Shown here: in pieces, positions 34,886-44,560 of the stretch
Layout of the letters: each line of letters opens with the position of its first letter
How positions within the stretch are numbered: the stretch's first letter is position 1
NCBI RefSeq assembly: GCF_022458865.1
Contig: NZ_JAJNMU010000004.1
Span: 248,001 to 312,000 of the forward strand
Direction: 5' to 3'
From: Paenibacillus periandrae
Lineage (GTDB): Bacteria > Bacillota > Bacilli > Paenibacillales > NBRC-103111
DNA length: 64,000 nucleotides
Translations under genes and position numbers: made by a program
Notes under the pieces: model-generated
What the model saw: the letters and a program-made list of their open reading frames with translations, nothing else
Told to the model about the DNA's origin: nothing
The model's database searches: none

Positions 34886-36028
34886 TTAAATATTGGAAAT
34901 TAATCCTTCGTAGTAGTTTGTGATTTGTGTAACGGTTCGTTCAATGACAAAATGCTCCTGTACACGTTTCCTGCCATTCTCACTCATTCTGCGTCTTTCT
35001 TCCGGATTCCCCAGAAGCTCACGGATCGAGCGGGCAAGCAGAGCGGGATCTCCAGGTGTGATAAGCAATCCTGTTTCGCCGTGTACAACAGTTTCAGTAG
35101 GTCCGCCCTCATTAGAGGCAATAACCGGCAGCCCTACGGCCATCCCTTCCACGATCACTTGCCCGAAAGGCTCAGGTGTAATTGAGGTGTGGACGAGTAG
35201 ATCAGCCTGCTGCATCAATTCCTGAATATGCTCGACATGCCCGAGCAAGGTTACATTCGATAGCCCGTATACTTCAATCTGACGAATAAGCTCCTCCTTA
35301 TAAGCATCCTCTCCAAAGAGTGCATCGCCGGCAAGCCAGAACTGGACATGCTGATCAGGCAAGAACGACCTGGCCGCCTCCAGTAGAATATGCTGGCCTT
35401 TCCATTCGGCAAGACGCCCAACGAGCAACACAGTGAACTTTGGCTTCAGCACCGTTACGCCCGGTATGGGGTTGATAGCTTTGGCAAAGGAAGAATAGAC
35501 GACCAATGTTTTCTTCGATTTCGGCAGCTTCAAAGCATTTAGAGTAGAATTGGAATTGGCAATGATACCGTTAGGCAGGATACGTGACAACAACCGGATG
35601 GCCTTCGCTACGACTGGCTTCAAATAGGGCTCGCCGATGTGGTCCCTGATGTGCCAGATCAATGGAATTCCAGCTAATTTCGCAGCAACCGCACCGTAAA
35701 ACGCTGATTTCAAGGAATTTGTATGAACGCAGACGACCTGCTCCTCCTTCAAAATCCGGGCAAGTCCTCTTCCGTAGGACAATAATTGAAAGGCTGCGGA
35801 GACAATCTGCATATTGACGGCATTCCGGCTGCGGTTTCTGACTTTCTCATTCATGGTGATGACACGAACCTGGATTCCCTTTTCCCTCAGTCTGTCGGCC
35901 AGGACGCCTTCCTCCGCCAAAATGACCAACGGTTCCACATGGCTGCCCAGATGGGTCAAAATATTATAAAGGGCAACCTCTCCGCCACTCCATCTGGCAG
36001 TATGATCAATGTACGCTACTCTTAACAT
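34886..36028 (-). CDS. Glycosyltransferase family 4 (GT-B)
   Basis: 380 residues from the ATG at 36028, which lies 10 nt after GGGAGG and overlaps the end of the preceding gene by 23 bp. Motifs: RVAYIDHTARWSGGEVALYNIL at the N terminus, FTVLLVGRLAEWKGQHILLEAAR in the donor domain, and the E-X7-E motif in TPEPFGQVIVEGMAVGLPVIAS. It is a retaining transferase acting on the inner face of the membrane during repeat-unit assembly. The overlap implies translational coupling with its neighbour. Confidence 0.9.
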   Translation of the reverse strand: MLRVAYIDHTARWSGGEVALYNILTHLGSHVEPLVILAEEGVLADRLREKGIQVRVITMNEKVRNRSRNAVNMQIVSAAFQLLSYGRGLARILKEEQVVCVHTNSLKSAFYGAVAAKLAGIPLIWHIRDHIGEPYLKPVVAKAIRLLSRILPNGIIANSNSTLNALKLPKSKKTLVVYSSFAKAINPIPGVTVLKPKFTVLLVGRLAEWKGQHILLEAARSFLPDQHVQFWLAGDALFGEDAYKEELIRQIEVYGLSNVTLLGHVEHIQELMQQADLLVHTSITPEPFGQVIVEGMAVGLPVIASNEGGPTETVVHGETGLLITPGDPALLARSIRELLGNPEERRRMSENGRKRVQEHFVIERTVTQITNYYEGLISNI

Positions 36029-37262
36029 CCGCATCATGCCTCCCTTTCCGTATGCTCGGTGTCCATAAATTGCGATCCCGGCCGTCGGTGCTTCGATACT
36101 TGTCAAGCACCGTTTCAAAAACAGCTTCCACCTGGTTCGTTACATGCTCCCACGTATAGTTGTCCAGAATATGATTCCTGCATTGTTCAGCGGTAGGCCA
36201 CTGCTGCTTATGCTTCATTAAACGAATGATCCCTTCTGCGATAGCGCTGCTCTTCTCACTCTTGAACAGCATTTCGGGGCGGAACTTCTCTAATATTTCC
36301 CGGCTGCCTCCAACAGGCGTTGCTGCCACGGGAAGTCCTGAGGCCATGGCTTCGACGGTAATCAATCCGAAGCCTTCCAGCGATTGGGTGGGCACTACGA
36401 ACAAATCAGCGGCCTGATAATATCTGGGAAGATCGCTGTCAGGGATGTAACCAAGCAGTCGAACTTTGCCCTCGAGACCGTATTCCGCGATTCGGCTTTC
36501 CAATTGCTCCTTTAGCGGCCCCCTCCCTCCTATCAAAAGCACAGTATCAGGAAAGTGCTTGACAACTTCCTTCCACGCATCGAGCAATTGCAGCAAGCCC
36601 ATTCGATTGACCAGCCTTCTTACCGTCAGCACCGTTGTGCCATCTTCCGCCAAGTCAAGACTTCTCCGTACCTCCCTTCGGTCCTCGGACGGCTGAAACC
36701 GCCGTATATCAGCCGCACCGGCAATTATGAATATCTTGTCAACTGGAATCCCGTATTGATGGTGCAAAACGTCACGGAAGGTTTCACTCAATACGATGAA
36801 AGCATCTGCAAGCCTGTAGGCCTTCATCTCCATCGACTTGGCGATCCATGCTTTGATACGGTGCGTGAGGCTGCCCCCTTCCGCACGTATTTCCTCGCTC
36901 CATGGACCGTGAAACGCCATGACTATCGGAATATTTCGCTTCCTGGCTTCCTCGGCGGCCCCCACGCCGTATGGGGCAAAATGCGAATACAGGATGTCAA
37001 TCTTCTGCTCATCCATCAGCTTGGCTGCATACGTGCGGAACATGCTCCGCCTCTTCGCGAGTTTCATATCAGGATCAGCGATGCTGGTAACGCGCATTCC
37101 CTCTCTAACCTTTGGGTTATCCTTGCTGCATACCAGAGCATGCAGCTTACTCCGGTCTGAAAGATTTTCGCAAATATTTTTAAAGTAGGTATTCAACCCA
37201 CCCGCCTGGGAAGACGGCCAGCCCATCCCGATAGACAGAATTTGCAGCTTATTGGATGGCAT
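36006..37262 (-). CDS. Glycosyltransferase family 4 (GT-B)
   Basis: 418 residues beginning LQILSIGMGWPSSQAGGLNTYFKNIC; the glycine-rich loop is typical of GT4 enzymes. The donor half has VLTVRRLVNRMGLLQLLDAW, where the usual arginine-lysine pair has been replaced by NRMG, then LIGGRGPLKEQL and TQSLEGFGLITVEAMASGLPVAATPVGG with the E-X7-E pair. AAAGGAGG precedes the ATG, and the upstream gene overlaps it by 14 bp. It is the first of three adjacent GT4 genes. The R-M-G variation in place of RKG is worth noting, though the enzyme otherwise looks intact. Confidence 0.9.
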   Translation of the reverse strand: MPSNKLQILSIGMGWPSSQAGGLNTYFKNICENLSDRSKLHALVCSKDNPKVREGMRVTSIADPDMKLAKRRSMFRTYAAKLMDEQKIDILYSHFAPYGVGAAEEARKRNIPIVMAFHGPWSEEIRAEGGSLTHRIKAWIAKSMEMKAYRLADAFIVLSETFRDVLHHQYGIPVDKIFIIAGAADIRRFQPSEDRREVRRSLDLAEDGTTVLTVRRLVNRMGLLQLLDAWKEVVKHFPDTVLLIGGRGPLKEQLESRIAEYGLEGKVRLLGYIPDSDLPRYYQAADLFVVPTQSLEGFGLITVEAMASGLPVAATPVGGSREILEKFRPEMLFKSEKSSAIAEGIIRLMKHKQQWPTAEQCRNHILDNYTWEHVTNQVEAVFETVLDKYRSTDGRDRNLWTPSIRKGRHDADVKSSVH

Positions 37263-38085
37263 ATTTCTTTCCCTCCTTTAGCGGTTCTTCTTCATGCCGA
37301 TGCTTCACCTTGCTGTGAACAAGAGCACTTTCATAGTGCTTTAAGCAAACCAGAAACTCATACATCGCCCAGAATATAGCAACGGCAAGGCCGGGAACAC
37401 CTTTTTTGTACAATCCCTGAATCACATATTTTTGTATAAAACGCGCCGGAGGACGGTACAGCAATCGAATCCATCTAAACGGCTTCCCCGCAATAACGGC
37501 CTCCTCCGCCTCTAAATCGGTATATTTGTTAAACCTGGCAACATGATCGTTAATGCTGCGGAAACCGTAGTGCCATAATGTCCCTTGTAAATTCATAACC
37601 TGTGTATTCGATACATCCGGTATTTCATGAACCAGACTGTCTTTATATTGAACGTTGTTTCGATTATATAAACGAACCAGACGTTCTCCCTTCCCCATCC
37701 AACGACCCAAAAAATCTCCGATTCGAAACACAGCATAAGCTATTTTCCCATCTGATAGATCTCTCTTTCTCTCCAGTATGGACTTGGCTAAAAGCTCGCT
37801 CACCACCTCATCGGTATCGATGACGAATATCCAGTCATGCGATGCCCGCTCGCTCCCATAAATACGCTGCTTGGCATAGCCAGGCCAAGGATTCTGATAC
37901 ACCTTGCAGCCTAATTGCTCGGAGACTCGAATGGTACCGTCCTTGCTCCCTCCGTCAACCACAACGATCTCATCGGCGAAAGCTTTGCAGGAAGCTATAG
38001 CACCGGCAATCCTTGACTCATCATCCTGCGCAATAATGACCGCAGATATGAGATACTTCCCTGCAGAAGCACAATGGTCGATCAT
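37249..38085 (-). CDS. Glycosyltransferase family 2 (GT-A, WaaE-like)
   Basis: 278 residues. Its N-terminal GT-A fold shows SAVIIAQDDESRIAGAIASCKAFADEIVVVDGGSKDGT and the metal-binding DTDE near 93-96 (WIFVIDTDEVVS). A C-terminal part rich in Arg and Tyr follows, with KPFRWIRLLYRPPARFIQKYVIQ, as in WaaE/KdtX-like transferases. The AAAGGAGG ribosome site is strong. It adds a beta-linked sugar to the repeat unit, since GT2 enzymes invert. The donor is unknown. Confidence 0.88.
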   Translation of the reverse strand: MIDHCASAGKYLISAVIIAQDDESRIAGAIASCKAFADEIVVVDGGSKDGTIRVSEQLGCKVYQNPWPGYAKQRIYGSERASHDWIFVIDTDEVVSELLAKSILERKRDLSDGKIAYAVFRIGDFLGRWMGKGERLVRLYNRNNVQYKDSLVHEIPDVSNTQVMNLQGTLWHYGFRSINDHVARFNKYTDLEAEEAVIAGKPFRWIRLLYRPPARFIQKYVIQGLYKKGVPGLAVAIFWAMYEFLVCLKHYESALVHSKVKHRHEEEPLKEGKKYAIQ

Positions 38086-38101
38086 CGGTTTTACACCTCC
38101 T

Positions 38102-39490
38102 TTATTCGCTTGATTCAGCAGACTTGTTCGCTTTATACGCAGATAACGCTGATATTAACCAACGCACATCTTCCCTGGTAATCAGAAGCCACGGGATCTT
38201 CATCTTCAAGGTAAATCGCACGTTGATGAGAATGAACAGAAATCGGATTAATACGGACGACAGCATCGCAATCCCTGCGCCGGTAAGTCCAAGCTTTGGA
38301 ACGAGCAGCATCAGCATCGGAATGACGAGCAGCAGTCCAAGCCCCTGAAGAATCGTGACAACCTTCGGTTTACCGAGCGCCATGAAAGCTTGAGCCAGAA
38401 CCATCGTTCCACCGGATATGGAAACCTCCAGCAGCAGCAGCCTGAACACGCCGAGCGCCTCCCTAAATTCATTACCATACAGCAGAGTCAGGACATAAGG
38501 CGCAATGACCATAATGGCTGCCGATACCATGATGGCGATACAGGTACTAATGCGAAATACACGAAAGGTCAGCTGTACTACTTCTTCCTTCGGCAAGCCC
38601 GATGCTTTGGGAAACAACACCGCGATTATCGAAGTGGAGAAGACGTTGACCACCCGCGAGAGGCTGACTGCAACCGCGTAAAGCCCCAATTGCGCCGGGT
38701 TCAGTAACCCAACTATGACAATCTGATCAATATAATAAGAAAGATTACCCATTAAATCGTTACCGTAAGAGCCAATCCCATAACTAATTAATTGCTTGAA
38801 GGTTTGAAAAGCATCCTTCAAGATGATTTGATAGGCTTGAATTAAACGCAGTGTCGTCCATATATAGAAAGGAACCGCCGGAGCCAAATACGCGACTGCT
38901 GATGTATAAGCATGCATAGTTCCCGACAAGATCAGAATACCCAAGCAGGCCAGCGTACTTAATGGAATCAGAAACCGCAGCCGGTTGTACAGCTTGTATT
39001 CTCCTCTCACCTGCATCATGGCATTGTTGATTTGAGAGAGAACGATCAAGGGAACAAAGAGCATCGACCATTGTGAGAACAGCACGACATTATGGGAATA
39101 AGAATTGAGCCAATAGGGCAGAAAGATAATTCCCGCAGCCATAGCTATAGTTCCCGCAGCTAGCCCCATCCACAATGCAGTCGTATACAGCTTGGCAGCA
39201 TCCTGTATGTTCTTTTTGACGTTATAAATTAATGCTGAAGGAATGCCGAAAGTAAAGCTGAAGGCGAGAAACTGTGACCATAACACCATGGCCGTCTGCT
39301 CGCCTCGTCCAGACGGTCCCAGAAAGCGTGCGGTTAAAATACCCGTAAGCATATTAATTCCTAATATCAAAATACTGAAGAGCATCGTTCTGATTGTATT
39401 CGCCATATTACTCTTACTGGACAATAGTGCTTTAAGTAACCCGAATATCGGCCTAATCCGTACTAACTTTAAGTTGATCTGCTGCTGCAT
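38102..39490 (-). CDS. wzx: Polysaccharide flippase (Wzx, MOP superfamily)
   Basis: 462 residues with about twelve to fourteen hydrophobic segments. LTARFLGPSGRGEQTAMVLW near 50-70 is the characteristic start of MOP-family flippases. The gene overlaps the end of the upstream wzy-like gene by 38 bp and follows AAGGAGG. It should move undecaprenyl-diphosphate-linked repeat units to the outer face of the membrane. With a wzy-like gene and a Wzz/kinase pair it defines a Wzx/Wzy-dependent pathway. Confidence 0.9.
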   Translation of the reverse strand: MQQQINLKLVRIRPIFGLLKALLSSKSNMANTIRTMLFSILILGINMLTGILTARFLGPSGRGEQTAMVLWSQFLAFSFTFGIPSALIYNVKKNIQDAAKLYTTALWMGLAAGTIAMAAGIIFLPYWLNSYSHNVVLFSQWSMLFVPLIVLSQINNAMMQVRGEYKLYNRLRFLIPLSTLACLGILILSGTMHAYTSAVAYLAPAVPFYIWTTLRLIQAYQIILKDAFQTFKQLISYGIGSYGNDLMGNLSYYIDQIVIVGLLNPAQLGLYAVAVSLSRVVNVFSTSIIAVLFPKASGLPKEEVVQLTFRVFRISTCIAIMVSAAIMVIAPYVLTLLYGNEFREALGVFRLLLLEVSISGGTMVLAQAFMALGKPKVVTILQGLGLLLVIPMLMLLVPKLGLTGAGIAMLSSVLIRFLFILINVRFTLKMKIPWLLITREDVRWLISALSAYKANKSAESSE

Positions 39491-40937
39491 CCGGGCTTCG
39501 CCTCCTTCCCTGTGTTATGGCTTTATGCGCCACGATCCCTATACCCACCATCTTCCACAGCAGAAAGCCCCTCAAGCCCGTATAGCCATTCTCAAACATC
39601 AAGCTCGCTATGCTGCCTATTATGGAGGCAACCGCCATACTTCGATATGATAAAAATCCAGCCATTTCCTCACTTCGTGTAATCAGATATTTGACCATCA
39701 GTGTCAGCCCTCGAAAGAATAGAAATCCTCCAATAATACCGAATGTAAGAAAGACGGCAACGAACCCGTTATCGAATATGCCAAATTCACCAAGTGCGCC
39801 CCCATTGTCCAATTTCGTTCCGACACCTATACTTCCGAGTCCTAATCCTTGCGGTTGGCTGAGCATCATAGGGAAAACCGTATGAAAAAAATCCAATCGT
39901 TCGTTGTAGGAATGGTCGTCCTGGATGGCTGTCATCGTTTCCAGTCTGGCAATAAGCACCTGAGCACCCGGCAGCTTCGGGATAATCCAGTACATAGCGG
40001 TTACAGCCACCCCTATTTGAGTTAGCAGCTTCCATTTATGCGTTCCCGATGAGAGCATCGTATAGACAGCAATATCGATGAATAGCAGCAGCCACGCCGA
40101 GCGAACAAGTGTGATGAGCAAGCCTACGGCTACCAGCAGGATACCAATCCAACCCAAGGCTCCGCGCCATCGTTTCTCCAGAATCATCGGTGCAAGCGCA
40201 GTCCCCATAAACATACCGGCAGGTCCCGGCGAATTCAGAGTGGAAAATACACGTATTTCCAGCGGATAGGGCTTGCCTATCGAGCTCATTTCCACATGAT
40301 TCATCCAAAAAGCATCCCATGGCGGCACCGTCATATATTGGATAATTCCGTAAACCGCAACCAGAATCGCTATATTGGAGAAGGTGATAAGCAACCGGTC
40401 CAAATCTTTCTTTTCAAATGGAGCAACGGCAAAATACGGAATTAACAGCATCGGAATCAGGTAATTGACCAAATCGTAAAGGGTACCTACCCCGTTCTTC
40501 GTAAGACCGATTACACATCCGTAGAGCAAAGCCAAAGACAGGAATAAAAGCACTTTGCGAATGGGTGAGTCGATTTTGTGTATATTGGCCAGAACCGGAA
40601 TAATGAGAACAGCGCTTGTAAGAAGCGGTGCCAGACTTAACATCGAAACGGAATGATAGGAGCCTTCCAGCCAATCCTCGATTCTTCTAATCTCAGGGCA
40701 TACGGCCCAGACAAGCAAAATATAAGGGACAATCTTGCGTGATTCAAGCAATGCCATAACGAAGGCCGGGAACAGAATCACTGACAAGATTGCAATCTCT
40801 GTACTGATGTCATGGCTCAGGTTTGCGCTGGAAAAGCCAATAATGACAGAAACAAGCAATGCAGCACATACCCATAAGCCAACGACAGCCGCATTATTCA
40901 TGAAGGGATATGAATACAGCTCTTTTATCGTTCTCAT
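39453..40937 (-). CDS. O-antigen ligase/polymerase-like membrane protein (Wzy candidate 1)
   Basis: 494 residues from the ATG at 40937, which follows GGAGGG and overlaps the VanZ stop codon as ATGA. It has about twelve membrane segments and a large outside loop (about 330-405) containing NERLDFFHTVFPMMLSQPQGLGLGSIGVGTKLDNGG, the Wzy_C/RfaL pattern. Such proteins polymerise repeat units or ligate chains on the outer face of the membrane. A second protein of the same class is encoded five genes further up the operon, so the two may divide polymerase and ligase roles. Confidence 0.82.
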   Translation of the reverse strand: MRTIKELYSYPFMNNAAVVGLWVCAALLVSVIIGFSSANLSHDISTEIAILSVILFPAFVMALLESRKIVPYILLVWAVCPEIRRIEDWLEGSYHSVSMLSLAPLLTSAVLIIPVLANIHKIDSPIRKVLLFLSLALLYGCVIGLTKNGVGTLYDLVNYLIPMLLIPYFAVAPFEKKDLDRLLITFSNIAILVAVYGIIQYMTVPPWDAFWMNHVEMSSIGKPYPLEIRVFSTLNSPGPAGMFMGTALAPMILEKRWRGALGWIGILLVAVGLLITLVRSAWLLLFIDIAVYTMLSSGTHKWKLLTQIGVAVTAMYWIIPKLPGAQVLIARLETMTAIQDDHSYNERLDFFHTVFPMMLSQPQGLGLGSIGVGTKLDNGGALGEFGIFDNGFVAVFLTFGIIGGFLFFRGLTLMVKYLITRSEEMAGFLSYRSMAVASIIGSIASLMFENGYTGLRGFLLWKMVGIGIVAHKAITQGRRRSPDAAADQLKVSTD

Positions 40938-41479
40938 AAGCCCTCCGTCTTGTACGTATTGACAAGTCTTCTCTTCTTCCATAATGCAAGCAAGCCGTAT
41001 ACCAGTATCCCGATCAACACACCTGCTGTATCAAGAACAATATCCTGCGGTCTGGGCCCGCGATCGATCGCGAACAACTGGTGAAACTCATCCGTCACAG
41101 CAAAACAGACGGACAGCAAGAGTGTAATGATCATGGCATTGGGAAGTCGGAGCTTTGTCGTATAGCGGATACCTCTAAGCAAGCTTATGCTCAGCAGGAA
41201 ATATTCGATGACATGGGCAAGTTTACGGATCATAAATTCAAGCACTCCACCCGGTCCGTCTTTATTGCCGTCAATCGTTAGTGAGCCGTATTGGATCTTG
41301 ATGTTAGATAAATAATCGCTCACGCTAGTACTATGCACCACATGCGTTAGCTGCGTCTTGATCGTCTGCTGCTCGTAGGATTGGGAGGAAAGGACGAATA
41401 TGACAGCCATCACGATAAGGGCAGGTACCCAATTAGAAGCCATCCTCCGGGTATTCCAGACGAATGATTCATCATTCAT
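40934..41479 (-). CDS. VanZ-family membrane protein
   Basis: 181 residues from the ATG at 41479, which has GGAGGGGAG upstream; the longer frame overlaps the previous gene. It has about four membrane helices and the VanZ pattern: WVPALIVMAVIFVLSSQS near the start, KLAHVIEYFLLSISLLRG, then VCFAVTDEFHQLFAIDRGPRPQDIVLDTAGVLIGI. The role of VanZ-like proteins is poorly known; VanZ itself gives low teicoplanin resistance. Members are often found in exopolysaccharide loci. Start and stop overlap both neighbours by 1-4 bp. Confidence 0.9.
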   Translation of the reverse strand: MNDESFVWNTRRMASNWVPALIVMAVIFVLSSQSYEQQTIKTQLTHVVHSTSVSDYLSNIKIQYGSLTIDGNKDGPGGVLEFMIRKLAHVIEYFLLSISLLRGIRYTTKLRLPNAMIITLLLSVCFAVTDEFHQLFAIDRGPRPQDIVLDTAGVLIGILVYGLLALWKKRRLVNTYKTEGL

Positions 41480-42249
41480 TACGCTCCCCTCCGTTTCAGC
41501 TTGAATTGCTTCCTGAACTCCTTCCATACCATAACGATAAACATGGAATCGTCGACCAAATAACGTTTCCACAGCCTTTTGGGCTCCTGTACAAGTCTCC
41601 AAAACCATTCAAATCCTGTTTTTTGCATAATATCGGGAGCTCTTTTGACCGAGCCAGAAATGAAGTCAAAGGTAGCCCCAACTCCAATAGAAACCGGAAC
41701 CTGATAATTCAAGTAGTGCTGGTATATCCATTTCTCCTGCTTAGGAGCGCCTACGCCAACAAATACAATATCCGGCTTCGCCTCAATCAGCATCTGTACG
41801 ATATGCCGGTTCTCCTCTTCCTTGTTTTCAAAGCCGTATGAAGGCGAATAACAGCCGACGATATTCATACCTGGAAATAAGGATTTAAGGTTTCTCATCG
41901 CTTGTTCTGGAATTCCAGCTGCAGATCCCAGGAAGAACAAACGGTATTGCCTATCTTCAAAAGCTTCTCCCAGTTTTTCAAACAGATCGGCACCGGATAC
42001 TTTCTGCTTCAACGGCTTCTTTAGCACCTTCGAGGCCCATATAATCGGCATTCCGTCTGCAACAATCGCCCCGGCGTTTGAGTATACCTTTTGAAATTCG
42101 GTATCCTTTCTAAGCTTGATCAAATGATCGACATTGCAGGTTAAAATGTAGGAATGTTTGTTTTGGCGAATTACTTCATCAATGAATCCGAGCAGATCCA
42201 TAAAATCATAATTATCAAAATTGACATTAAACATATTCACTCTACTCAT
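41479..42249 (-). CDS. WecG/TagA/CpsF-family glycosyltransferase (GT26)
   Basis: 256 residues from the ATG at 42249, overlapping the previous stop codon as ATGA. GT26 signatures: VNFDNYDFMDLLGFID, YILTCNVDHLIKLRKDTEFQKVYSNAGAIVADGMPIIW, LFFLGSAAG, and VFVGVGAPKQEKWIYQHY with GVGATFDFISGSVKRAPDIMQKTGFEWFWRL at the C-terminal end. Family members (TagA, WecG) add N-acetylmannosamine or a similar sugar to lipid-linked GlcNAc. Here it probably adds the second sugar of the repeat unit, although the donor could differ. Confidence 0.92.
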   Translation of the reverse strand: MSRVNMFNVNFDNYDFMDLLGFIDEVIRQNKHSYILTCNVDHLIKLRKDTEFQKVYSNAGAIVADGMPIIWASKVLKKPLKQKVSGADLFEKLGEAFEDRQYRLFFLGSAAGIPEQAMRNLKSLFPGMNIVGCYSPSYGFENKEEENRHIVQMLIEAKPDIVFVGVGAPKQEKWIYQHYLNYQVPVSIGVGATFDFISGSVKRAPDIMQKTGFEWFWRLVQEPKRLWKRYLVDDSMFIVMVWKEFRKQFKLKRRGA

Positions 42250-43586
42250 GGGATCACATCTTCTTTTTTGGGGATTATCCTGGATAGCAGATACAGGCAG
42301 TTCAAGTACCAACAGAACGGAATAATGAATTGAACGGTAGACAATGTATTATCCGAAAAGGAATACAGGAAGAACCCGAATATAAATGCCAAATAATAAA
42401 CCTTTATGCTGGGAGCTAGATTCCGGTAAATCAAAGCAAATACAATCAGCAGAGACAGAAATAGTAGTCCGCATCCGATGTAGCCGGAATCATAGTAGAA
42501 GCGAATATATTCATTATGCGGAACGACAAATCCCTTATATAAGCTACCGTCATTTGCAACCGTAACGGAGCCAAGCCCTCTGCCTGCCATCGGAGAATCT
42601 TCCACTCCTTTCAGGAAGAATGCCCAGGCTTCGGTTCTGCCAGATAAGTCAATTCCCGTACCTGTTTGACGTTCAAAGGAACGTTTCGTCATATTGTCCC
42701 ACTGCACATACACAGCTGCCGCAAGCAAGGCTACGGAACAAACAAGCGGAATAATCAGCATAACCTTGCCTTTGACATATTGTCTGACGATATCAAAGAA
42801 GTAATACGCAACCATAGCCAGCATGGCTAGTATCGGACCGCGTGTTCCTGTTGCGATTAGCACTGCAAAATTGGCGGCTAACGTAAAATAAAAAAACTTC
42901 GCCTTATCCGGATTGCGTTTCGTTTCAATCAGAGCAATTGTAATTCCCAAAAAAGCCAGCATCGCCAAGTGCGGTGCAATATTCGCTCCCTGCACCCTGA
43001 CAGCTCCTGTGAACTCGACATCAAGAAACGAATACAGATGTGCGAGCTGAAGGAGGAGTCCTGCTGCAACGCTTACCAGAGGAAGCAGGCAGATGATTTG
43101 AATATGCCGCTGCGCCATCTCCTTCTTCCATTGGATCAACAGAAAGACGAACGGCAGCGCAAGTCCGATAAAAGCTTTCAGCGATAAAGAAGCGCTTAGT
43201 CTCGGGTGCCATTCCGAGAAAAATAAAGTTAGAAACAGCATGGCGGCAAACGCAAGAATGGGATACACAAACCTCAAGCGAATTCCGTTTTGAAGCATGC
43301 AAGGGATAAGCAGCACCAGAATCCCAAGCTTATACAACGAGATCATTTCAATACCGAACACATCAGCATCAATGATGTAGTTGACGGATATGGCCGTAGA
43401 CAGTAGTACCGGGTAGCTGATTCGCGCCGGGTTATGAACGGTAACAGCCAGCAGGAGCAGGAGAGCTACTCCAAGGATACTTAAGACGGGCTGGTAAACC
43501 GCTGCGATTCCAGTTATCCATGCAGTGGATACATAGGCAGCTGTGACATATACCGGTTTTTTCAAATGTAGATGAAGGTCCGTCAT
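42246..43586 (-). CDS. O-antigen ligase/polymerase-like membrane protein (Wzy candidate 2)
   Basis: 446 residues from the ATG at 43586, after AGGTGAGGG. It has about eleven membrane helices and the conserved outer loop TEAWAFFLKGVEDSPMAGRGLGSVTVANDGSLYKGFVVPHNEYIRFYYDSGYIG, a Wzy_C/WaaL hallmark with its histidine-asparagine pair. It is a second polymerase or ligase in this operon and is no closer in sequence to candidate 1 than ordinary family members appear to be. It may polymerise the repeat unit, with the other protein ligating chains to the wall, or the reverse. Confidence 0.85.
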   Translation of the reverse strand: MTDLHLHLKKPVYVTAAYVSTAWITGIAAVYQPVLSILGVALLLLLAVTVHNPARISYPVLLSTAISVNYIIDADVFGIEMISLYKLGILVLLIPCMLQNGIRLRFVYPILAFAAMLFLTLFFSEWHPRLSASLSLKAFIGLALPFVFLLIQWKKEMAQRHIQIICLLPLVSVAAGLLLQLAHLYSFLDVEFTGAVRVQGANIAPHLAMLAFLGITIALIETKRNPDKAKFFYFTLAANFAVLIATGTRGPILAMLAMVAYYFFDIVRQYVKGKVMLIIPLVCSVALLAAAVYVQWDNMTKRSFERQTGTGIDLSGRTEAWAFFLKGVEDSPMAGRGLGSVTVANDGSLYKGFVVPHNEYIRFYYDSGYIGCGLLFLSLLIVFALIYRNLAPSIKVYYLAFIFGFFLYSFSDNTLSTVQFIIPFCWYLNCLYLLSRIIPKKEDVIP

Positions 43587-43594
43587 AGGCACCC

Positions 43595-44530
43595 TCACCT
43601 GACCAGCGGCGTATTTCCGCGTCTCCTTAGCATATCGAGCGTACCGCGTATACTTTCCAGCCTACATTTGATCAGCAGCCTGCTGCCTTCATTGCGGGCG
43701 AATAAAGAAGCAGCAATAATGTAGAGCATTTTACCTGCCAGCGTACCGAGAAGGCTAACCTTACTACCAAAACCACTATGCATACATGCATTTGAAATCC
43801 CTTGATAATAGTACCTTTGTTGAATCCATTCCCGGGTCAACCGGCTGGCAGGGATAAAATGAACGACAGCCATCCCCGGATGATAAAGGATCGTTTTGCC
43901 TTCTTTTTTCATTCTATCGAATATCCAGGATTCCTCGCCTGACAGCAGCATGCTTCCTTTTCGGCCAAGATTCGTTGGGAAGGAATGGTTTTCAAAAAAC
44001 GAACTGCGGATTGCCATATTAGCTCCATACGGATGACGTTTCGGCGGGTACTCTCTCACTGCACTACCCATATCCACAATCGTATACGGCAATTCAAGCG
44101 ATGTAATCAACCAGTCAGGGCGATCGCTTTCAAAGTTAGGGCGAATAATGCCTCCAAGCGCATAAACGTCCTGCCTGCTTTCGAATACGGCAATAATCGT
44201 GCTGATCCATTCAGAGCAGGGGATAGCATCATCATCCAGAAATGCGATAATAGGTCCATTCGCCACCTGGATTCCTTTATTTCGCGCTGCAGACAGTCCT
44301 TGACTGGGCTCGAAGTAATAACCCACCTCCACATGACCCGTATTGCGCTTCATATAGGACTCCGCAACGCTGCGTGTATGGTCGGTGGAATTATTGTCCA
44401 CAATAATCACCTCAGCCCTATCGAGACTGGACAAGCCCTGCAGGGATTCTAAAGTTATACGCAGCAAATCAGCCCGATTATAGGTGCATATCACGATGGA
44501 GACATGCAGCTGCTGGTTATTAGGCACCAT
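43595..44530 (-). CDS. Glycosyltransferase family 2
   Basis: 311 residues with a GT-A fold: SIVICTYNRADLLRITLESL, VIIVDNNSTDHT, AARNKGIQVANGPIIAFLDDDAIP (metal-binding DDD) and the acceptor-side MLLSGEESWIFDRMKKEG near 200. It has no membrane helices other than a possible amphipathic end. It transfers a sugar in an inverting reaction. GGGAGGGGAG precedes the ATG, and the stop lies 9 bp before the next start. Confidence 0.9.
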   Translation of the reverse strand: MVPNNQQLHVSIVICTYNRADLLRITLESLQGLSSLDRAEVIIVDNNSTDHTRSVAESYMKRNTGHVEVGYYFEPSQGLSAARNKGIQVANGPIIAFLDDDAIPCSEWISTIIAVFESRQDVYALGGIIRPNFESDRPDWLITSLELPYTIVDMGSAVREYPPKRHPYGANMAIRSSFFENHSFPTNLGRKGSMLLSGEESWIFDRMKKEGKTILYHPGMAVVHFIPASRLTREWIQQRYYYQGISNACMHSGFGSKVSLLGTLAGKMLYIIAASLFARNEGSRLLIKCRLESIRGTLDMLRRRGNTPLVR

Positions 44531-44560
44531 GGATTTGCTCCCCTCCCTGTCTTTTACGAA

